Origin: Nocardioides aurantiacus
Lineage (GTDB): Bacteria; Actinomycetota; Actinomycetes; Propionibacteriales; Nocardioidaceae
DNA length: 64,000 nt
Direction of reading: 5' to 3'
Assembly: GCF_003752505.1 (NCBI RefSeq)
Contig: NZ_RKHO01000001.1
Location: forward strand, 3,224,001-3,288,000
The notes under the pieces were generated by a model. That model made no database searches. It was not told where the DNA came from and saw nothing but the letters and a program-made list of their open reading frames with translations. Made by a program: the position numbers and the translations under genes. Below are positions 55,209 to 63,428 of this stretch, piece by piece; position 1 is the first letter of the stretch, and the number at the start of each line of letters is the position of its first letter.

Positions 55209-56551
55209 GCCGTCAGGCTACGTGCCAGGGCGCCTGCCGCGGCGGCGTGGCTCTCCGCCAGCAGCCCGACCGCGGCGAGCACGTAGTCGCGGTCCACCAC
55301 CACCCGCGGGGACGCCGGCAGCTGCCACCCCTCGGGCGACGTCCCGACCAGGCGCGCGAGCACCGCCTCCGCCTGCCCGGGCGGGGCGTGGCGGAGCACC
55401 CCGCCGGAGCCGACGAGCAGGCCGACCCGGCGCAGGTCGGTGCCGCTGCGCTCCACGACGCGCCCGTCCGGGCCGGTGACGACGCGGGCGCGGCCGGCGT
55501 GGCGGCGGCAGGCCAGGGTCGCGGCGGCGCCGGCCAGCGCGAGGTCGTCGGCGACGTCGTCGGGACCCTCGGGCAGCAGGTCGGGGTGCTCGGCGCGGCG
55601 TACGCCCTGGTCGCGGTCGAAGCCGGGGTCGAGCCCGGCGGCGGTCGCCGCGTCCCAGGTCGAGGCCGCGCTCCACCGCATCCCGAGGTCACCCTCGACG
55701 GTGCGGGTGACCGGCGAGCTCGCGACCACCTCGCGCGAGAGCGTGGCCTCCTCGGGGTCGAGCTGCACCACCGAGTGCACGTCGGTGGTGGCACCGCCGA
55801 CGTCGACCACCACGACGTCCTGGCCGGTGACCGCGGCCAGCACCTCGACCCCGGTCAGCACGAGGTCGGGGGTGGGGCCGCGCACGAGGGAGGCGAGGTC
55901 GACGCGGGTGCTGAGGCCCTTGCCGCCGATGACGTGGGAGAGGAACAGCTCGCGCACCGCCCGGCGGGCGGGGGCGGGGGTGAGGACGCCGATGCGGGGC
56001 AGCACGTTGTCGCTGAGCAGGTACGCCGATCCGCCGGCCGCCAACCTGGCGCCGACCTCCTCGCGGGCCTCGACGTCGCCCGCGACCACGACGGGGCCGT
56101 CCCACCCGGCGGCGGCCAGCGACGCCGCGTCGGCGAGCAGCACCTCGGAGTTGCCGCCGTCGGTGCCGCCGACCAGCAGCACCACGTCGGGCCGGGCCTC
56201 CCGCAGCGTGGCGACCCCGTGCTCCCCCAGGCCGCCGCTGAGCACGGCCGCCACCGTGCCGCCGCTCGACAACGCGACCCGGCGCCCGGCCTCGGCGGTG
56301 ACCAGCTCCTCGGTACCGACGACGGCGATCCGCAGGCCCCCTCCGGCCGAGGAGCAGGCCAGCAGGGCGGCGTCCACGGCCTCCGGGTGGCGCTCCGCCA
56401 GCGCGGCCCGGCAGGCGTCGACGCCGTCCATCACGTCGGTGGCCAGGGTCGTGGGGTGCGACGTGGTGCCCAGCAGGTCACCGGTGTCGCCGTCGACGAG
56501 CGCGGCCTTGGTGAACGTCGACCCGAGGTCGACGCACAGGAGAGGCTCCAC
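55187..56551 (-). CDS. glmL: GlmL/MutL-family protein (glutamate mutase reactivase-like, ASKHA fold)
   Basis: A 454-residue actin/hsp70-fold protein. CVDLGSTFTKAALVDGDTGDLLG is the phosphate-1 loop, LLVGGTDGGNSEVL and VVVDVGGATTDVHSVV the other nucleotide motifs, and GGKGLSTRVD the family signature. GlmL/MutL proteins accompany B12-dependent glutamate mutase in clostridia, probably as reactivation chaperones. No glutamate mutase subunit (glmE/glmS) is within this window, so its partner is unknown. GTG start, 1 bp from the DUF202 stop. Confidence 0.85.
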   Translation of the reverse strand: MEPLLCVDLGSTFTKAALVDGDTGDLLGTTSHPTTLATDVMDGVDACRAALAERHPEAVDAALLACSSAGGGLRIAVVGTEELVTAEAGRRVALSSGGTVAAVLSGGLGEHGVATLREARPDVVLLVGGTDGGNSEVLLADAASLAAAGWDGPVVVAGDVEAREEVGARLAAGGSAYLLSDNVLPRIGVLTPAPARRAVRELFLSHVIGGKGLSTRVDLASLVRGPTPDLVLTGVEVLAAVTGQDVVVVDVGGATTDVHSVVQLDPEEATLSREVVASSPVTRTVEGDLGMRWSAASTWDAATAAGLDPGFDRDQGVRRAEHPDLLPEGPDDVADDLALAGAAATLACRRHAGRARVVTGPDGRVVERSGTDLRRVGLLVGSGGVLRHAPPGQAEAVLARLVGTSPEGWQLPASPRVVVDRDYVLAAVGLLAESHAAAAGALARSLTAWESREG

Positions 56552-56552
56552 C

Positions 56553-56891
56553 TCAGTCCCGGGCCAGCAGCACGTAGGCCGTGGCGACCAGCAGGCTCAC
56601 CACCACCGCGAGGCTGAGCAGGTGCGCCGCGGGACCGGAGCCGATCGGTCGCCCCTCGCGCATCGCGCGCTCCACGCCACGGAAGCGCAGGTAGCCGCCC
56701 ACCGCCGCGATCGCGGAGGTCAGCACGAAGGCCAGCCCGAGCAGCAGCGACAGCGGGCCGCGCTCGAGGAAGTGCACCACCGCCACGGCGGCGGCCAGCA
56801 TCGCGACCGAGGTGCGCTGGTAGGCCAGCAGGGTGCGCTCGTTGGCCAGCGAGAACCGGACGTCCGGCTCCACCGACTCGCCCTCAGCCAA
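56553..56891 (-). CDS. DUF202 family membrane protein
   Basis: A 112-residue membrane protein with three helices and the DUF202 signature DVRFSLANERTLLAYQRTSVAMLAAAVAVVHF at the N-terminus; the middle RFRGVERAMREGRPIG is typical. The function is unknown; yeast Vtc polyphosphate-complex subunits share the fold. It overlaps metB by 8 bp and is followed immediately by the GlmL gene. Confidence 0.88.
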   Translation of the reverse strand: MAEGESVEPDVRFSLANERTLLAYQRTSVAMLAAAVAVVHFLERGPLSLLLGLAFVLTSAIAAVGGYLRFRGVERAMREGRPIGSGPAAHLLSLAVVVSLLVATAYVLLARD

Positions 56892-58056
56892 GGGCCCGGT
56901 CCAGGTCGGCGAGCAGGTCGTCGGCCGTCTCGATGCCGACGCTGAGCCGGATCAGGTCCGAGGGCACCTCGAGGGCGGTGCCGGCGACGCTCGCGTGGGT
57001 CATCCGGCCCGGGTGCTCGATCAGCGACTCGATGCCGCCGAGCGACTCGGCCAGGGTGAACACCTCGGCGCGGGCGCAGGCGTCCAGGGCCGCCTGCTCG
57101 CCGGCGGCGACACGGAAGGACACGATGCCGCCGAACCGCTTCATCTGCCGGGCCGCGACCGCGTGGCCGGGGTGCTCCTCCAGGCCGGGGTAGATCACCT
57201 GCGCCACCTTCGGGTGCCCGGCGAGGAACTCCACCACCCGCTCGGCGTTGTCGCAGTGCCGGTCCATCCGCACGGCCAGCGTCCTCAAGCCGCGCAGCAC
57301 CAGCCAGGAGTCGAAGGGGCCGGCCACCGCACCGATGGCGTTCTGGTGGAACCCGACCCGCTCGGCCAGCTCCAGGTCACGCACGACCAGGGCTCCGCCG
57401 ACGACGTCGGAGTGGCCGCCGGCGTACTTGGTCGTGGAGTGGACCACCACGTCGGCGCCCAGCGTGAGCGGCTGCTGGAGGTAGGAGGAGGCGAAGGTGT
57501 TGTCGACGACCAGCAGCGCCCCGGCGTCATGGGCGACGCCCGCCAGCGCCTCGATGTCGCCGATGTTGAGCAGCGGGTTGGTGGGGGTCTCGACCCAGAC
57601 GAGCCGGGTCCTCCCGGGGCGGATGGCGGCACGGACCGCGTCGACGTCGCTGACCGGCGCCGCGTCGTACTCCAGGCCCCACCCGGTGGCGACCTTGTCG
57701 ACGAGCCGGAAGGTGCCGCCGTAGGCGTCGTCGGGGATGACCACGTGGTCGCCCGGACCGCACACCGAGTGGAGCAGCGTGTCCTCGGCGGCGAGGCCGG
57801 AGGCGAAGGCGAAGGCCCGCTCCCCCTCCTCCAGGGCGGCGAGGTTGCCCTCCAGGGCGGTGCGGGTGGGGTTGCCGGAGCGGCTGTACTCGTAGCCCCC
57901 ACGGAGCCCCCCGACGCCGTCCTGCTTGTAGGTCGAGGTGGCGTAGATCGGCGGGATCACCGCGCCCGTCGCGGCGTCCGGCTCGTAGCCCGCGTGGATC
58001 GCCCGCGTCTCGAAACCGGACTTGGATCGGTGCTGGTCGTGCTGCTCCTGGGTCAC
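56884..58056 (-). CDS. metB: cystathionine gamma-synthase (Cys/Met PLP enzyme)
   Basis: A 390-residue fold-type I PLP enzyme. GFETRAIHAGYEPDAATGAV opens, SRSGNPTRTALE and FASGLAAEDTLL bind PLP phosphate, VDNTFASSYLQQPL holds the aspartate and the Schiff-base lysine is in VHSTTKYAGGHSD. It makes cystathionine from O-succinyl/acetyl-homoserine and cysteine; a gamma-lyase activity is also possible. The GTG giving MTQEQHDQHR is favoured; the frame is open to 58116. In M. tuberculosis metB (Rv1079) is also next to greA (from memory). Confidence 0.93.
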   Translation of the reverse strand: MTQEQHDQHRSKSGFETRAIHAGYEPDAATGAVIPPIYATSTYKQDGVGGLRGGYEYSRSGNPTRTALEGNLAALEEGERAFAFASGLAAEDTLLHSVCGPGDHVVIPDDAYGGTFRLVDKVATGWGLEYDAAPVSDVDAVRAAIRPGRTRLVWVETPTNPLLNIGDIEALAGVAHDAGALLVVDNTFASSYLQQPLTLGADVVVHSTTKYAGGHSDVVGGALVVRDLELAERVGFHQNAIGAVAGPFDSWLVLRGLRTLAVRMDRHCDNAERVVEFLAGHPKVAQVIYPGLEEHPGHAVAARQMKRFGGIVSFRVAAGEQAALDACARAEVFTLAESLGGIESLIEHPGRMTHASVAGTALEVPSDLIRLSVGIETADDLLADLDRALG

Positions 58057-58157
58057 CGGCAGCACGCTACTCGCCGGGAACACCTCGCCGCCCCCTGCCG
58101 TTGTGACCACAGGCACCCGCGGGTGCCACCGCAGTCGGAACCGACGAGAGGACCACG

Positions 58158-58802
58158 ATGTTCGGTCGCACCAAGACCACCCTGCCCACCGCCGACGAGG
58201 CCCTGCGCGGCCGCGAGGAGCGGTGGTTCCCGCTGTCGGAGAAGCACCGCGCGCTCGACGCTCCCCTGGTGACCGACGAGGTGCCCGACGGCTACGAGGT
58301 CGCGGTCTTCGGGCTCGGCTGCTTCTGGGGTGCCGAGGAGATCTTCTGGCAGGTCCCGGGCGTCTGGTCGACGTCGGTCGGGTACGCCGGCGGCCACACC
58401 CCCCACCCGTCGTACGAGGAGGTCTGCAGCGGTCGCACCGGCCACACCGAGGCCGTCCGCGTCGTCTACGACCCGGCGAAGGTGGACTACGCCGAGCTGG
58501 TCGCCCAGTTCTACGAGGTGCACGACCCGACGCAGGGGATGCGCCAGGGCAACGACCTCGGCACGCAGTACCGCTCCGCGATCTACGTCTCCACCCCGGA
58601 GCAGGAGAAGGTCGCCCGCGAGGTGACCGACCGCTACCAGGCCGAGCTCACCCGCCGCGGCTTCGACGCCATCACCACCGAGATCCGCCCCGCCGCGGAC
58701 ACGCCGTACTACTACGCCGAGGACCCGCACCAGCAGTACCTGCTCAAGAACCCCTTCGGCTACCGCTGCCACGCCAAGACGGGCGTCCCCGTCCCCCGCT
58801 GA
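58158..58802 (+). CDS. msrA: peptide methionine (S)-S-oxide reductase
   Basis: A 214-residue MsrA. The catalytic cysteine is in [18 protein letters not shown] near residue 55, with [26 protein letters not shown] and [14 protein letters not shown] binding methionine sulfoxide; a resolving Cys is expected in GYRCHAKTG. It repairs oxidised methionine with thioredoxin (a thioredoxin is encoded at 45829). An approximately 40-residue N-terminal extension ([16 protein letters not shown]) is usual for the long MsrA type. Confidence 0.95.
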   Translation: MFGRTKTTLPTADEALRGREERWFPLSEKHRALDAPLVTDEVPDGYEVAVFGLGCFWGAEEIFWQVPGVWSTSVGYAGGHTPHPSYEEVCSGRTGHTEAVRVVYDPAKVDYAELVAQFYEVHDPTQGMRQGNDLGTQYRSAIYVSTPEQEKVAREVTDRYQAELTRRGFDAITTEIRPAADTPYYYAEDPHQQYLLKNPFGYRCHAKTGVPVPR

Positions 58803-58832
58803 CCCAGCGGGTCGAGCGCGTCGGGACCCGGT

Positions 58833-58905
58833 CGACGATCAGTTCACCGCCAGCGGACCGGTCCCACGCCTGGGCGACGGCCGCGCAGCGACGAACTGAT
58901 CGTCG
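58833..58905. terminator. inverted repeat between msrA and the sulfotransferase gene
   Basis: Perfect 13-bp arms CGACGATCAGTTC (58833-58845) and GAACTGATCGTCG (58893-58905) flank a 47-nt loop. It lies between converging genes (30 bp past msrA, 32 bp past the sulfotransferase stop), so a bidirectional terminator is likely, though the loop is long. Confidence 0.45.
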
Positions 58906-58937
58906 GTCCGGCGGACCGGGCGACCACGGCGAGCGGG

Positions 58938-59660
58938 TCAGCCCGGCAGGGCGTGCGCCAGGAGGCGCTCGTAGACCGGGAGCGCCGCGTCGTACGCCGC
59001 CCGGAGCCGGCTGTCCTCGTGGCCCGGGGGCGGCGGGGGCGGTCGGAGGTCGCCGAAGCCGGTGCTCCTCGAGGTCGAGGCGTGCCACTCGCCCCACAGC
59101 TCCCACTCCGGGCGCATGCCGGGCTCCCAGGTCAGCGCGGAGGGGTCGTAGGTCACGCCCATCCGCTCGCACCAGTCCTCGACGACGGCGGCGGGGTCGG
59201 CACAGAGCCGGTCGGCGTCGACGACGACCAGCGGCTGGCCGAGGTCCTCGACGAGGTCGGCCGCACGGTCGAGGTCGGCCCACCCGGTCTCCTCGTCGGT
59301 GAAGTCGGGCCACTTGCGGGCCAGCGAGGTCAGCGTCGCGGCCGGGTCGCGCACCAGGAAGGTGTTGCGGAACCGGGCCAGGAACTCGCGGTCGAGCAGC
59401 TCGGTGGGGTGGTAGGCCATGTCCTTGACGAACACCGGCCGCTCCTCGGCGGCCGCCTCGACCTCGGCGAGCACCTGCGTCGCCGCGCTGCCCGGAATGG
59501 TCTCGTCGTAGCGCTGCGATCGGCGGTCCGGGCCGAAGTAGTAGGCCCGCGAGAAGGGCTCGTCGAAGACGGTGTGGTCACCGCGCTCGCTGATCATCCG
59601 CTCGAACGACGTGGACACCGAGCGGGGCACGCTCCACAGGACGGTGATCGGGTGGCTCAC
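58938..59660 (-). CDS. sulfotransferase-family protein
   Basis: A 240-residue P-loop protein of the sulfotransferase fold: ITVLWSVPRSVSTSFERMI is the PAPS 5'-phosphosulfate loop, FVKDMAYHP and FLARFRNTFLVRDPAATLTSLARKWP the 3'-phosphate loop with Arg and Ser. It resembles branched-chain-aminotransferase-like sulfotransferase sequences in actinobacteria. The acceptor is unknown. The GTG start gives MSHPITVL; the gene begins 6 bp after the spermidine-synthase-like stop. Confidence 0.82.
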   Translation of the reverse strand: MSHPITVLWSVPRSVSTSFERMISERGDHTVFDEPFSRAYYFGPDRRSQRYDETIPGSAATQVLAEVEAAAEERPVFVKDMAYHPTELLDREFLARFRNTFLVRDPAATLTSLARKWPDFTDEETGWADLDRAADLVEDLGQPLVVVDADRLCADPAAVVEDWCERMGVTYDPSALTWEPGMRPEWELWGEWHASTSRSTGFGDLRPPPPPPGHEDSRLRAAYDAALPVYERLLAHALPG

Positions 59661-59665
59661 GCCGC

Positions 59666-60460
59666 CTAGCCTGCCGAGTCGACGCCGCCCGGCGGACCGG
59701 GGTCCGCATCGTGGCGCGGCGCCCCGCCGCCGAAGGCATCGGAGACCTCGCGGCCGACGAGCACCCGGTAGGGCGCGGCGTACGACGCGGCACGCCGGCG
59801 CAGCGCGTCGCCCAGCGAGCCGTCGGGACCCGCGACGAGCAGCACGTTGCCGCCCCGACGGCCCTTGAGGGTGGCCGGCTCGGCGCCGAGCACGACGTGC
59901 TCGACCAGCGGGGAGGCGGCCGCGACGACGTCGCGCACCAGCGTGAACGGCGCGGTGTCGCTGAGGTTGGCCACCAGCGTCCCGGTGGGTGCGAGCACCT
60001 CGAGGACGACGGCCAGCGCCTCGGCCGTGACCAGGTCGGCGGGCACCTCGCCGGCGTCGTAGGCGTCGACCAGGACGAGGTCGGCACCCGCGCCGCGCAG
60101 CGCCTCCAGGCCGGGCCGGCCGGCCACCGGACGCACCCGTACGCCGCTGCGGCGCGGCAGCGGCAGCTCCTCGCGGACCCGGGCGGTCAGCGCCTCGTCG
60201 GGCTCGAGGACGACCTGCCACGAGCGCGGGCGCGTCGTGGCGACGTAGCGCGGCAGCGTCAGGCCGGCGCCGCCGACGTGGACGACGCGCAGCGGGTCGC
60301 CGGGGGCGGCGGCCGCGTCGATGACGTCGCCGGTGCGGCGCACGTAGTCGAAGGCCAGCCGGGTCGGGTCGAGCAGGTCGACGACCGACTGGTCGCGGCC
60401 GTCGAGCCGGACGAGCCAGGAGCCCGCCCGGTCGCCCTCGACGATCTCGGGATCGGGCAT
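59666..60460 (-). CDS. spermidine synthase-like protein
   Basis: A 264-residue Rossmann-fold protein of the spermidine-synthase superfamily. VVHVGGAGLTLPRYVATTRPRSWQVVLEPDEALTARVREEL forms the nucleotide-binding loop, and GADLVLVDAYDAGEVPADLVTAEAL the catalytic loop with Asp. Polyamine-binding residues are not clearly retained, so aminopropyl transfer is unproven. A paralogue is encoded at 35099. It lies between the VOC gene (upstream, 10 bp) and the sulfotransferase. Confidence 0.8.
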   Translation of the reverse strand: MPDPEIVEGDRAGSWLVRLDGRDQSVVDLLDPTRLAFDYVRRTGDVIDAAAAPGDPLRVVHVGGAGLTLPRYVATTRPRSWQVVLEPDEALTARVREELPLPRRSGVRVRPVAGRPGLEALRGAGADLVLVDAYDAGEVPADLVTAEALAVVLEVLAPTGTLVANLSDTAPFTLVRDVVAAASPLVEHVVLGAEPATLKGRRGGNVLLVAGPDGSLGDALRRRAASYAAPYRVLVGREVSDAFGGGAPRHDADPGPPGGVDSAG

Positions 60461-60470
60461 CGCGGGCGGC

Positions 60471-60974
60471 TCAGCCCTCGACGAGGCGGCCCGCCGTACG
60501 ACGCCCGCCCCACCGGTCGATCTCGCCGGCGAGGTCGAGCCGCTCGGTGGTGGCGCTGTGCTCGAACTCGCCCCAGTCGGCGCGCGGGAGCATCCACATC
60601 ACCTCGAACTCGTTGCCGTCCGGGTCGACGCCGTAGATGCTCTTGGTCGCGCCGTGGCTGGACTCGCCGGTGTAGGCGTCGAGGCCGGCCAGCGTGGTGC
60701 GGGCCGCCTCGAGGTCCTCCACGGTGTCGACCTGCCAGGCGAGGTGGTAGAGCCCCACCGTCCCGGGCTGCCGGGCCGGGGCGTGCGCCCCGATCCCGAA
60801 CAGACCCAGGTCGTGGTGGTTCTCCGAGCGCGGCATCCGCAGGAAGGCGGCGTTCGCGCGGGGCTCCCGCGCGACCACCTCCACCCCGAACGCCGCGGTG
60901 TAGAAGGCCAGCGCGCGCTCGAGGTCGGACACGAAGAGCACCGCGTGGTTCAGGCGTACGACGGGCACGGTCAT
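60471..60974 (-). CDS. VOC-superfamily (glyoxalase/dioxygenase fold) protein
   Basis: A 167-residue vicinal-oxygen-chelate protein. RLNHAVLFVSDLERALAFYTAAFGVEVV opens, YHLAWQVDTVEDLEAA and VDPDGNEFEVMW supply the second half; metal residues would be His9, the His in YHLAW and the Glu in EFEVMW. It resembles extradiol dioxygenases of the single-domain type. Substrate unknown. The upstream gap to yceI is 35 bp on the same strand, so the two may be cotranscribed. Confidence 0.85.
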   Translation of the reverse strand: MTVPVVRLNHAVLFVSDLERALAFYTAAFGVEVVAREPRANAAFLRMPRSENHHDLGLFGIGAHAPARQPGTVGLYHLAWQVDTVEDLEAARTTLAGLDAYTGESSHGATKSIYGVDPDGNEFEVMWMLPRADWGEFEHSATTERLDLAGEIDRWGGRRTAGRLVEG

Positions 60975-61009
60975 CTCGGGCTCCTGCGGGCTGGTCGGGG
61001 GTGGGTGGG

Positions 61010-61630
61010 TCAGGCGGACTTGATGGCGGAGACGTCGAACTCGAGCTTGATCTTCTCGCTGACGAGCACGCCGCCGGTCTCGAGCGCAGCGTTCCAGGTC
61101 AGGCCCCAGTCCTTGCGGTTGATCGAGGTGGCGCCCTCGAAGCCGATGCGGGTGTTGCCGAAGGGGTCGATCGCGGAGCCGGTGGACTCGAAGTCGATGG
61201 CGACCGACTTGGAGACGCCCTTCATGGCGAGGTCGCCGGTCAGGCGCCACACGTCGTCCTCGACGCGCTCGACCTGGGTGGTGGTGAAGGTGATCTCGGG
61301 GTTGGCGTCGGCGTCGAAGAAGTCGCCCGAGCGCAGGTGGCCGTCGCGGTCGGCGGAGCCGGTGTCGATGCTCGCGGTCTTGATGACGAGCTTCGCGCTG
61401 GAGGCCGAGGGGTTGGCGGTGTCGACGTGGGCGGTGCCCTCGAACTCGCCGAAGGAGCCGCGGACGGTGGTGACCATGGCGTGGCGGGCCGAGAAGCCGA
61501 TGCGGGAGTGGCTGGCGTCGATGACGTAGTCGCCGGAGATGTCGCTCAGGTGGGCGGTGGGGGCGTCGAAGACGGCGGTGGCGGTGGTGCCCGCGTCGGC
61601 GGACTTGTCGGAACGGTTGAACAGACCCAT
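61010..61630 (-). CDS. yceI: YceI-family lipid-binding protein
   Basis: A 206-residue lipocalin-like protein of the YceI family: GDYVIDASHSRIGFSARHAMVTTVRGSFGEFEG, SADRDGHLRSGDFFDADANPEITFTTT, DLAMKGVSKSVAIDFE and NRKDWGLTWNAALETGG. YceI proteins bind polyisoprenoid chains. No signal peptide; a short leader (NRSDKSADAGTTATAV) precedes the domain, so it may be cytoplasmic. A strong promoter with paired operators lies upstream, divergent from the SDR gene. Confidence 0.93.
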   Translation of the reverse strand: MGLFNRSDKSADAGTTATAVFDAPTAHLSDISGDYVIDASHSRIGFSARHAMVTTVRGSFGEFEGTAHVDTANPSASSAKLVIKTASIDTGSADRDGHLRSGDFFDADANPEITFTTTQVERVEDDVWRLTGDLAMKGVSKSVAIDFESTGSAIDPFGNTRIGFEGATSINRKDWGLTWNAALETGGVLVSEKIKLEFDVSAIKSA

Positions 61631-61652
61631 GACGAGCTCCTGGTGGTGTGAG

Positions 61653-61666
61653 GTTGAGACTTCAAC
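61653..61666. promoter_or_regulatory. operator-like inverted repeat O1 (GTTGA-N4-TCAAC)
   Basis: GTTGAGACTTCAAC is a perfect 5-bp-arm inverted repeat. It lies in the yceI leader, downstream of the predicted promoter. Its centre is 40 bp from O2. Confidence 0.5.
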
Positions 61667-61677
61667 TAACAAGGTGG

Positions 61678-61705
61678 ACTCTACACGAGACATTTGAAAA
61701 GTCAA
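61678..61705 (-). promoter_or_regulatory. promoter of yceI
   Basis: On the minus strand a -35 TTGACT (61705-61700) and a -10 TAGAGT (61683-61678) are separated by 16 bp. Operator O2 overlaps the -35. Confidence 0.55.
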
Positions 61706-61706
61706 A
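61693..61706. promoter_or_regulatory. operator-like inverted repeat O2 (TTTGA-N4-TCAAA)
   Basis: TTTGAAAAGTCAAA is a perfect 5-bp-arm inverted repeat covering the predicted yceI -35 box. A further palindrome CAAACGTTTG (61703-61712) overlaps its edge. A MarR-type repressor is a reasonable candidate, but none is encoded here. Confidence 0.5.
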
Positions 61707-61733
61707 CGTTTGGTCCCCGCTAGGTTCGCCCCC

Positions 61734-62594
61734 ATGACCTCCGCTCCCCCCTCCCCCACCCGAACGCTCCGCGACCGCACGATCGTGATGTCCGGCGGCA
61801 GCCGCGGCATCGGCCTGGCCATCGCCCTGCGCGCCGCCCGCGACGGCGCCAACGTGGTGCTGCTGGCCAAGACCGGCGAGCCCCACCCCAAGCTGGAGGG
61901 CACCGTGCACACGGCCGCCGCCGAGATCGAGGCCGCCGGCGGCCAGGCGCTCGCCGTGGTCGGCGACGTGCGCGACGACGCCGACGTCGAGGGCGCCGTC
62001 GCCGCGGCCGTCGAGCGCTTCGGCGGCATCGACGTGGTGGTCAACAACGCCAGCGCGATCGACCTCAGCGGCACCCGCGAGCTGTCGATGAAGAAGTACG
62101 ACCTGATGCAGGACATCAACGCCCGCGGCACGTTCCTGCTCTCCAAGACCGCGCTGCCCCACCTCGAGCGCAGCTCCGGTGCCCACGTGCTCACGCTGTC
62201 GCCGCCGCTCGACCTGCGGCCGCAGTGGGCCGGGCAGTACCTCGGCTACACGATGGCCAAGTACGGCATGAGCCTGGTGACGCTCGGGCTGGCCGAGGAG
62301 CTGCGCGAGGCGGGCGTCGCCGCCAACTCGCTGTGGCCGCGCACCATGATCGCCACCGCCGCGGTCGCCAACCTGCTCGGCGGCGACGAGGCCGTCGCGG
62401 GGTCGCGCACCCCGGAGATGGTCGCGGACGCGGCGTACGCCGTGCTGACGCGTGACCCGCGCACCTGCACCGGCAACTTCTTCATCGACGACGAGGTGCT
62501 GGCGCAGGAGGGGATCACCGACCTCGAGGGCTACCGCGCGGTGCCCGGCGGCGAGGCCCCGCTGCGCGAGGACCTGTTCCTCGACCCGATCTGA
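61734..62594 (+). CDS. SDR-family oxidoreductase (HSDL2-like)
   Basis: A 286-residue short-chain dehydrogenase/reductase. The cofactor loop is MSGGSRGIGLAIALRAARDGANVVLLAKT, the NNAS motif occurs near residue 103 (VVVNNASAI), and the catalytic pair is YTMAK near residue 175. The insertion GEPHPKLEGTVHTAAAEIEAAGGQALAVVGDVRDD resembles the HSDL2 group, often peroxisomal or fatty-acid related. The reaction is NAD(P)-dependent oxidoreduction of an unknown alcohol or ketone. Confidence 0.9.
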   Translation: MTSAPPSPTRTLRDRTIVMSGGSRGIGLAIALRAARDGANVVLLAKTGEPHPKLEGTVHTAAAEIEAAGGQALAVVGDVRDDADVEGAVAAAVERFGGIDVVVNNASAIDLSGTRELSMKKYDLMQDINARGTFLLSKTALPHLERSSGAHVLTLSPPLDLRPQWAGQYLGYTMAKYGMSLVTLGLAEELREAGVAANSLWPRTMIATAAVANLLGGDEAVAGSRTPEMVADAAYAVLTRDPRTCTGNFFIDDEVLAQEGITDLEGYRAVPGGEAPLREDLFLDPI

Positions 62595-62606
62595 GCCGCG
62601 ACCGGC

Positions 62607-63428
62607 TCAGGCGTCGACGCGCCGGCGGGCGCAGGCCAGCTCCGCCGCGAGGTCGAGGCCGTACGTCGGGCCGCCGGTCGCGGCGTACTCCTCGACCCGG
62701 CCGGCCCCGCGCTCGAGCAGCCGGGCCGCGCCGACCGCGTTGCCGCGGGCCGCGTGGGTGAGCGCGACGCACAGCTGGGCCAGGCCCTGCCACAGCGGCC
62801 GCTCGGCCTCCGGGGCGTCCTTCCACCGGGCCTCGAGCACCTCGTGGGCCGAGAACGGGCGTCCCTGCGCGAGCAGCTCGCGCGCGGACGCGACCGTCTC
62901 GAGCGCCGGGAGCGGCTCCTCGGACACCGGCTCGACACCGGTCTCCCCGTAGGGCAGCGGTCGGCCCAGCGCGTCGCGCGGTCGGGCCTGCCGGGCACGC
63001 CCCTCGGGATCCCGGTCGCGGCCCTCGGGCGCCCGGTCGCGGCGCCGCGCCTCGACCCCGGCGTCGTCGCAGAACCCCCCGCCGCTGCGCTTGAGGCAGA
63101 GCAGCCCGAGCAGGGTGCCGCCGTCGTCGACCACCGCCAGCCGGCGTCGCCCGGTGGCCGCCATCTGCTCGAGCAGCTGCGCCACGTCGGCGTCGGGAGA
63201 GGTCGTGCGCCCCTCGAGCTCCGCGACCTCGAGGGCAGGCTGCGCCTCCCCGTCGGCGCGCTCGAGGTCGGACCGGTCGAGGGTGCCGAGGAGCCGGCCG
63301 TCCTCGACGAGGAGCAGCAGGTGGACGTGCGGGTCCTCCAGGGCGACGTGCGCGGCACCGACGGTGAGGTCGGCCGGGTGCACGGTGGGCCGGGTGAGCA
63401 TCGCCCGGGCGGCTGTCAGGGTCGTCAT
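62607..63428 (-). CDS. CBS-domain pair fused to DUF309
   Basis: A 273-residue fusion. Residues about 1-115 look like a CBS-domain pair (TVGAAHVALEDPHVHLLLLVEDGRLLGTLDRSDLE and MAATGRRRLAVVDDGGTLLGLLCL). Residues about 190-270 are DUF309 (LLAQGRPFSAHEVLEARWKDAPEAERPLWQGLAQLCVALTHAARGN), normally a stand-alone helical protein. A linker rich in Arg/Gly/Asp joins them; DUF309-proximal ARQARPRDALGRPLPYG is typical of the stand-alone actinobacterial protein. CBS domains usually bind adenosyl nucleotides. It overlaps the next gene by 4 bp. Confidence 0.82.
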   Translation of the reverse strand: MTTLTAARAMLTRPTVHPADLTVGAAHVALEDPHVHLLLLVEDGRLLGTLDRSDLERADGEAQPALEVAELEGRTTSPDADVAQLLEQMAATGRRRLAVVDDGGTLLGLLCLKRSGGGFCDDAGVEARRRDRAPEGRDRDPEGRARQARPRDALGRPLPYGETGVEPVSEEPLPALETVASARELLAQGRPFSAHEVLEARWKDAPEAERPLWQGLAQLCVALTHAARGNAVGAARLLERGAGRVEEYAATGGPTYGLDLAAELACARRRVDA

